From Cryptomeria japonica (Eukaryota > Streptophyta > Pinopsida > Cupressales > Cupressaceae), in NCBI RefSeq assembly GCF_030272615.1, contig NC_081415.1, forward strand, positions 418,772,757-418,836,756: DNA of 64,000 bases, given 5' to 3'. Both the position numbers and the translations under genes were made by a program. The stretch's first letter is position 1. Each line of letters opens with the position of its first letter. This document shows, piece by piece, positions 57,400-64,000 of the stretch. Under the pieces are notes generated by a model. The model made no database searches. It had not been told where the DNA came from and saw nothing but the letters and a program-made list of their open reading frames with translations.

Positions 57400-60145
57400 A
57401 AAGGCAGGAAAATGAATAGGTTGAAAGAGAAGAAGAAGCTTGAAAAAAAAGCTTACAGAGAATCAAGGAGTATATGCTAATATTCAAGGAAGCTAAGACG
57501 TCCCTCAAAGAGAAATGAAGATTGTCAAAGGGAATTTCAAAGGCTTTAAGGCCTCTCACAAAAGGAACTTGGTGAAGCACCACATCGAAAAGATGATTGG
57601 ATATTATGTTACTTCAAGAAAGAAAATTTAATTCAGAAGAAGGTGGGATATTTGTAAAGTGTTGTAGGAATTTGTTAGGATGCTTCCAAGAGGCATGCAA
57701 AACTACTAGGAGTCTCATGATTATGTGGTTGGATAGCATATGGATATTCAACTAATAAAAGTGCATCAAAGTTGGATGTTATGCATGGTCATAAATTGAA
57801 ATGTTGACATTAAATTCTTCTTGTTCAATGTGTATGGTTCGATTTGAACATAAGATTAGTCGGTAGTATGGAACAAAGATGGTACAAAATTTAAGGATAT
57901 GAATAGCAAAATGGTTATCTTTGATACTAATTTTAATGTCATCATAAATTTAGATAAAAAGAGTGGAGGCTTGAACAAAGTAAACAAAGTCATGCTTGAA
58001 TTTCCAAATTTTATATAATTAGTTGAGGTTGTGGATTATGTCCCCAAAAATACACTTGGACTAATCGAAAGGAGGGATTCACAAGTATATCAGAAAGGCT
58101 TGATAGGTTCTTACTTGGCCAAAATTGGCTAGCGGATACATACAACTATGAATCCAAAATCATTCCAATTTTAGTATCAGATGATTTCCTAATACATCTA
58201 GACATATGAATGAGCCAAAATCCTACTAGAAGCTATTCCAAATTTGAAAACATGTGGTGGCATGAAAAAAATCTAACAAAGAGAATAGAGCAATGGTGGA
58301 AGAAAGGACAAATTGATACTGGAACAACTAGCTTCAAGATCATGAAGAAGATTAACCATACTAAAATCAAGTTGAAGCAATGGAATAAGGAATTTGAGGT
58401 ATTAGAAATATTAAATTAAAGTTAAAATTTGGAATGTTCCATGCAAATTTTGTGAAAGAAAAGCAACTAAAGGCTCGATATGTCAAGATTTTAGCTAGAG
58501 AGGAGCTATACTAGAGAGACAAAGCCAACGGGACCTAGCTTAAGGTCAGGGACACCAACACCAAATTTTTCCACATCTCGACAAGAGCACAAACTACTAG
58601 GAACCAAATAGAGGATATGACAACACCATCATGGGTGATAGGGAATCTATAGAAAAAAATAATATGAAATTATTTGGATCATTGTTGGCTACACAAAAGA
58701 AGGATGAATTTGAATGGGATCACTCTACACTTTCCTACATATAAAAAATGGTCAATGAACATGATAAGAAGAGGTTGTGTGCCCCGTTTACATGGGAGGA
58801 GATTTGTCTAGCTAAATTATGTTTGAATCTAGAGAAGTCTCCAATCCCCAATGGGTTTTTGGCAAAGTTATACCAATAATGTCAGGGATTCCTTGGAGAG
58901 GAGGTGTGGAGACTGAAAAAATATATTAGAAAGAATAGGAGACATATTAAAGACATTAAAAATATAACTATCACACTAATACCAAAGAAAGTGGATTATT
59001 CTACATTTGGAAATTGCAGTGTGATCTCACTTTGCAACATAATTAATAAAATTGAGGTGAAAGCATTGGCTAATCAATTAAATAGAATACTATGTAATCT
59101 CATTTTGGAAGAACAAAATGAGTTCACTCCACTAAGATAAATAATATATAGTATCATTGTCACCTCAGAGACTCTACACACTATTGCAACATAAAGAGTG
59201 AAAAGTATTCTCATAAAAATTTTCATTATTAGTGAAACTTATGATAGAGTTTATCAGGATTTAGTTTTGGTTGTGATGGAATTTTTTTTATTTTAACAAA
59301 GATTGGATAGAGTTACAAATGCATGCATCTCCACTCCTTGCTACTTGATAGTGGTAAATGGTTTATTCTATGGATTATTTGAATCCACCAATAGAATCAG
59401 GTAAGGGGATTCATTATCCCCATTCTTGTTTGTCATAATGGTCGAGGCTATGGGGCGAAATTTCAAATAGGTGAATGCTATTAATCTTTGGAAAGGTATC
59501 CAAGGGATGGAAAGTATGGATTCTATAACACATGCCCAATTTCTAGATGACACAATGTTTCTTGGGGAAGGCATAATTAGAGAGGTCAAGGTTATCAAAA
59601 TGACATTACACAAAAATCAATGGCATCTCGTCGATTACTAAATAAGGAAAAGTCTGAAATATTTTTAATACAAAGAAGGTGACACAATTTTTTTTTTCTA
59701 TTTTACTCGAGTTCTCTGTTGTTTTCCTTCCTTCCAAATACTTAGGGGAACCACTTTTCATAGGAATGTGTAAGGCGATGCATTGGGAGGAGACTCTTAA
59801 TAATTGCAGAAACAAGGTGGTGGCTTGGCAAAGTAAATAGTTATCACTAATAGGTCTGATACTTATGATCAAGACAATTTTATCTATCCTCCCCATCTAT
59901 GTCATGTCTTATTTTTGGATGACTAGTAAAGTGATTGTTGGGTTAGAGAGCTACTTGAAGAAGTTCCTATGGGAAGGGTCAAAGGAAGAAGAGATGATCC
60001 CATTAATTTATTGGGAGAAGGCATTCCTACCAAAACATGATGGGGGAACAAGTCTGTAAGGGATGCAAATAAAAAATATAGTCCTAGGGGCTAAATTAGT
60101 TCAAATATGTACAAAGAACCTAGAAATTTGTGGCACATAAACTAC
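57400..60145 (+). pseudogene. LINE (plant L1-type) ORF2 relic
   Basis: Endonuclease end (57790-58200): FFLFNVYG, then in another frame TWTNRRKGFTSISERLDRFL and PILVSDDFLIHLDI, where the usual SDH reads SDD. ORF 58210-58419 gives YSKFENMWWHEKNL and IKLKQWNKEF. RT (58904-59600): IRKNRRHIKDIKNITITLIP, VISLCNIINKIEVKALANQL, LEEQNEFTPLR, DRVYQDLVLVVMEFF, GDSLSPFLFVIMVEAMGRNF, AQFLDDTMFLGEG (the LDD catalytic pair kept). The post-RT region (59720-60060) has LPSKYLGEPLFIGMCKAMHW and LSILPIYVMSYFWMTS, VGLESYLKKFLWEGSKEE. Many stops. The 5' part and the 3' end with poly(A) are missing, so boundaries are approximate. Long extinct. Confidence 0.86.
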
Positions 60146-60249
60146 AAAGGAAGCATCTTGATGATGACAACCCAAGTAGAATTTTGACAATAATGTTGGC
60201 AAGAGACACTATACTGGTGAATATTCATTCCTAGAGAATTATTAGGGGT

Positions 60250-61327
60250 TGTCATTGATGGCAACTTAGTAAATAAATCCTATCTGGTGTATGCAGATTT
60301 GAGTTACCGAAAGACTTAAAAGGTTTTGGTTATTCATTAGGCATAAGTCTGGATAGTGGATCACAATGTGCAGATTCATTGAGTATAACTCATTTCCAAT
60401 TGCATAGTTTTGGTTGCGGTGTTAGCGATAGATGATTGGATGATCGAGGTAATTTACTTCGTATTCTTGATCTCCGGTGTTGTTTCATGAGCGATATTAA
60501 AGGTCCGATATCCGGTAATTTTGGAAGAACATGTTATCTTTGTGTTTAATGGTGTAACGTATGATCCAAAATATGGGGGATGATTTTGATGATTATTTTT
60601 GTGTTCAAGATGATTGGGATGACTCATATGAAGCTTGATATCATTCTGTTTCGGTCAACATATGCATTGGTGGGTAGATTTAGCCAACAAGTCACTATAC
60701 ATTTCATATTTTGTATTTTTGTGAAGCCGACTTGGTTGAGATCTATTTTGATGGTGCAGATATATGATATCAATCTAGATAATCATTTTATGGATGGAAT
60801 ATGTGAATGTGGATGTGTTTTATGTGAGTGAGCATCATAATGCAAAATTGGTGCTCCGATAGATGGCTATGCAACAGAACAGGACATAAAGGCGGAGTAG
60901 TTTTAGACAGTCAATTTGTGCTTAATCAAAACTGATCTTTGGTATTTATAGATGCTATATTCCAATTCAAACATTGTAATTACTCTTGTATCTCTTTTGT
61001 AGGATAGTGATTCCTTCGGGGTTGTTTCCCTCTTATATAATTGAGCAGTGAGCTCTAGGAAGTGTGCCTGAATGCAAGTGCATTCCTTTTTTGTAATATT
61101 ATCATAATTGTGATCAAAGTATAATAATATTGTGGGTAATTAATCCCACCATGGTTTTTCCCTTTCCAGGTTTCCACGTAAAAATTCTAGTGTTATGGTT
61201 GATTAGTTTATGTTTCTGCACTTTACTTTCTTTCTTATGCTTTCGATGGTTTAAGAATCAGTTTAATAAGCTTGTTAACTGCAAAACACTGCTTCACCCC
61301 CCCTCTTAGTGTTCATTGATTCTAACA
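60250..61327 (+). repeat. Copia 5' LTR
   Basis: Ends GATTCTAACA two bases before a perfect primer-binding site. It contains a TTTATAGATGC TATA-like site (about 60948), CCACCATGGTTTTTCCC (61147-61163) and a C7 tract (61297-61303). The start is taken as TGTCATTGATGGCAA at 60250, where LINE sequence has ended; it is less certain than the end. Confidence 0.75.
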
Positions 61328-61329
61328 AT

Positions 61330-61341
61330 TGGTATCAGAGC
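61330..61341 (+). other. Copia primer-binding site (tRNA-iMet)
   Basis: TGGTATCAGAGC, a perfect plant initiator-tRNA complement, two bases after the LTR. Confidence 0.94.
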
Positions 61342-61395
61342 TTAGTTCCTCTGAAGAAGTCTAACATCTTGAGGAAGATCCAGAAGATTGAATCA

Positions 61396-61470
61396 ATGGA
61401 ATCCGGTTTGCAGAGATAACTTAGTGTGGAACTTGAAGATCTTGATGCAACAGGAAAAGAAGTAAGTTCA
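61396..61470 (+). pseudogene. Start of Copia gag, cut off
   Basis: ATG at 61396 gives MESGLQR, a stop, then LSVELEDLDATGKE before the reading ends at the TGTCGTGCCC junction. The position after the primer-binding site is right for gag, but too little remains to confirm the family by sequence. Confidence 0.45.
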
Positions 61471-62590
61471 TGTCGTGCCCAAACTTTTGGGCTAAAATCG
61501 GAACAATTTTTTTTTTTGAAACACCTAAACTCTCAAAATAATCTACATTTAAAGTGGAATCAAATAAGTCTTGTCTTCACTAGGATGTAAATAGAATTGT
61601 TTTCTAAAGTTGGATTAATTAACTAACTCAAATAAGTGACATTAATTAATGGAGATTAATTATTCCCAAGAGGGTTGTCACAATTTAATTAGTTAATTTA
61701 ATTATCTTAAATAAGTTGCCGCTAATTAAAGTCGAGGGGTATTCAGATATCTCAAATGCATTTAAAAATTATGCCGGACTAATTGAATGATGATGAGGAT
61801 ATCTTAAATTAAAAATTTAATTAATCGAGCGCACGCAAATTCATTATTTAAATCTAACCGATAAGGGTTCAAATTCCATAATGTCATTTGTCAAATAAAT
61901 CCAATTTTATGCTATAGCCAATTTTTAGTCTCCCCTAAATCTTCAAATTTGACGATATAAATAATCTGGCCAACACTGGCCTCATAGGCTAAAAATTCGT
62001 AACAATAACTAATAATTTTCAATTAAAATTTTTCCCCAATTTAAAATATAACTTAATGCCCATATTTAATTGAATATATCAAATAACTATATAGTTTCCT
62101 TATTTGAATAATTTAAATCAATTATACGATTAATGTAACCATATAACATTAATCTCCATTTTTAAATTTTATAAAATAAACTATATTAAAAATTAATTTT
62201 CTCCCAAATCGAATAAGGAGTTTTAAATTAATAACACCTATGGCTAGAATTATATGGGGGAAATATTTTTCAAAATTTGTAAAGTATTTCCCCCCTCTTC
62301 TTATTTTATTTTATATTTTAAATCTCAAACCCTAACTAGGGTTGAATAATTATCCTCTCCTATATTTTGTTTAATATCCACTTAATAGTTCCTCCCTTCT
62401 ATTTTTTATATTATTAGCTAACCCTGATACTTTTTGAATGCAAACCCTAATGCGGATTTGGACTAGGGTTGCATATTTTATCCAACTAAAAACTTAATCT
62501 TATTGTATTTCCTTTACCTTAACCTGAAACTGGGTTAGGGTTTATCTCTCTTTTTTTTTTTTTTTTTTTTGTGTGTGTACTATGTGTTAT

Positions 62591-62903
62591 GCAGGGCCGA
62601 ACAGGGCAAGGCGACGACTGAGATAGGGCAAGGCGGTGACTGAAAAGAGGTCAGGTTTTACAGTGCGGGGCTCCCTTGGGATGCCACTGTGCGTACACAT
62701 AGTGGCGGGCGATGTCGTCCACTGTGTGCACCCATAGTGGCGGTCGGTGTCGTCCACTATGTGTAAGCACAGTGGCAGCCACGGACCATCCACTATGTAC
62801 ACACACAGTGGCGGCACCTCCCGCGCCGTCCATTGTGTGTAAACACAGTGGCTTGGCCCATGAGCCATCCACTGTGTTAACACATAGTGGTTCGGCCCTA
62901 TGC
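62591..62903. repeat. GC-rich module: six tandem hairpins within inverted repeats
   Basis: Six 22-bp near-palindromes of the form CCACT(G/A)TGT...ACACA(G/T)AGTGG-like start at 62684, 62719, 62754, 62790, 62830 and 62869, at 35, 35, 36, 40 and 39-base steps. Each can pair arm to arm over 8-10 bp. The module is bounded by GGGCCGAAC (62594-62602) and its exact reverse complement GTTCGGCCC (62890-62898). A direct repeat AGGGCAAGGCG (62604-62614, 62625-62635, then A/G and GACTGA) lies before the hairpins. It is much richer in GC than its surroundings. Confidence 0.88.
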
Positions 62904-63280
62904 TCCAAATTCTGTTTATTTTTTATTTTTTTCTTTACTTACAGTATTATCAACTCTTAGGGTTAGGATTTTTTTTTGTCACTCTTCCTAAAAGGGAACT
63001 TAGATATTAACATGCAGGAATGTAAAAAAAAGAATGTTCAGGCTGTTCATAGATAGATGTAATTTTATATTCATATTTTTTTTCCCAGAAAGGATTTAAT
63101 TAATCATTATTAGATTAACTTATACCTTCATAGTCTAAGACTAGATCTGCATTTTTTTTTTTAAAATAACAATACAATTTTTTGACAGTAATACTAGCAG
63201 CAAGCTAGAGACTATAATTAGGTTTTATTATTATTTCTTTGGTTTATAGATTAATTTTCTGCTATGTATAAACATAAATA

Positions 63281-63425
63281 AAAATGACATAAATACAACA
63301 TTTAAATATTGCAAGTAAATACTTAAAACATATTGCATTTCTTTTTCTTTTTAAAATGACAGTAACAACAACATTTAAATATTGCAGGAAAATACTTAGA
63401 AACACATTGTATTTCTTTTTCTGCA
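63281..63425 (+). repeat. 73-bp tandem duplication
   Basis: The phrase AAATGACA...ACAACATTTAAATATTGCA...ATTTCTTTTTCT occurs twice with a 73-base step (ACAACATTT at 63295 and 63368). The copies differ at several bases. Confidence 0.85.
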
Positions 63426-64000
63426 TTTATCATTTCTTTACAAAAATTGCAGAAATAAACAACAGATTTCAGTTTAAGACAGAATTAAATAAAAATAACA
63501 GCAGCAATATATTACAGAATTCAAATAAAATTGCTTTTCATATATGAATGTATGAACTCAAGTTGTCAATCTTTACAAATGGGTAAAATACCCAATTAGT
63601 CTCTCATTCCTAATGGATGAGGACTTTACTAAATAACACATTTCTATCCTACAAAATAATTACAATAATTTACATTTTTATTTCTTTCTTTCTGCAACTA
63701 AGAAAAATCTGCAACTAAGTAAAATCTGCTACTCCTAGCCGTCTTTCCTCTTTCCAAGCAACCTGCATACAAAACATAAGGTTGTGACCATGGGGTGCTC
63801 ACCTCCCAGCCTGGACTTACTAGAAGCCACCCCCGAGCTTGGAGAACCAATTCCCAGACGGGTTACACTCAAGCAAACACAAACAAGCAAAGGGGGAAAA
63901 CATAACAAACACATTCCCATTCCCAAGCTGAAACTTCATCACATAATGTGATGTTTTACTAGGGTGGAAGTGGACCAAGTACCCTAGAGGAGATCTGCTA
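63426..64000. other. Window end, nothing recognised
   Basis: AT-rich to about 63720, then a more GC-balanced stretch (63760-63870, GGGGTGCTCACCTCCCAGCC). No domain or RNA gene was recognised. Probably a continuation of the element starting at 61471. Confidence 0.4.

Larger units (their letters stand above)
61471..64000. mobile_element. Unidentified LTR-like insertion, right end outside window
   Basis: TGTCGTGCCCAAAC starts abruptly inside the Copia gag leader and resembles LTR starts of some plant gypsy elements. There are 2.5 kb of AT-rich, non-coding sequence with TTAATTAA clusters (61610-61830), T-tracts (62551-62570), a GC-rich hairpin module (62591-62903) and a 73-bp tandem duplication (63281-63425). 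No PBS, PPT or protein domain was found. It could be a long LTR or a MITE-bearing relic. Confidence 0.4.

Noticed and set aside
62684-62890. Regular 22-bp repeats with 13-18-base spacers resemble a small CRISPR array.
   Set aside because: The repeats are diverged palindromes, spacers are short and partly similar, there are no cas genes, and the setting is a plant retroelement.
62587-62908. Overlapping ORFs reading repeated CVHTVDG/HSGW phrases on both strands.
   Set aside because: They are read-through of the hairpin array; several frames are open because the repeat lacks stops, and there is no start context or homology.

Overview
This window reads as repeat-filled intergenic DNA of a large plant genome, most likely a gymnosperm. 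That is inferred from AT-rich, old, deeply nested Ty3/gypsy elements of the Tat and chromovirus types, Copia LTRs, a LINE relic and no intact host gene. I see no tRNA, rRNA or single-copy gene. Nearly every coding stretch is a broken piece of a transposable element, so most proteins are called pseudogene.

Layout: (1) 1-1244, unassigned. (2) 1245-14920, a nearly full-length plus-strand Tat element (E1). It has LTRs of about 1.1 kb, a polypurine tract, a degraded pol (protease, G-patch, RT, RNase H, second RNase H, integrase) and no gag. An antisense plant-mobile-domain (PMD) ORF lies between pol and the 3' LTR, and a Copia LTR fragment (6400-9095) interrupts pol. (3) About 14921-53372, the scattered pieces of an older plus-strand Tat-like element (H): a gag remnant, a long Pro/Ser-rich region, a 30-bp tandem array, a polypurine tract and a 1.9 kb 3' LTR. 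Three minus-strand elements are inserted in H. E4 (16798-34844) carries gag but no pol and has giant 4.4-4.5 kb LTRs; E5, a chromovirus (18122-23788), sits inside its left LTR. E2 (36640-44271, TSD AAAAT) and E3 (44514-49989, TSD TAGAC) are complete-length chromoviruses. (4) 53373-61470: an unassigned block with a 26-bp perfect palindrome, a minus-strand Copia gag-protease plus LTR, a plus-strand LINE relic, and a plus-strand Copia LTR with a perfect iMet primer-binding site. (5) 61471-64000: an unidentified LTR-like insertion in the Copia gag, holding a GC-rich module of six tandem hairpins bounded by inverted repeats.

Order of events inferred from nesting: H first; then E1, E4, E2 and E3 into H; E5 into E4; the Copia LTR into E1. 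The right LTR of E4 keeps the empty site of E5. Catalytic residues are lost in E1 and E5 and the frames of E2 and E3 carry stops, so nothing here looks autonomous. The most interesting items are the antisense PMD ORF, the hairpin array, the gag-only giant-LTR element beside a pol-only Tat element, the in-frame loss of RNase H in E5, and the 26-bp palindrome.
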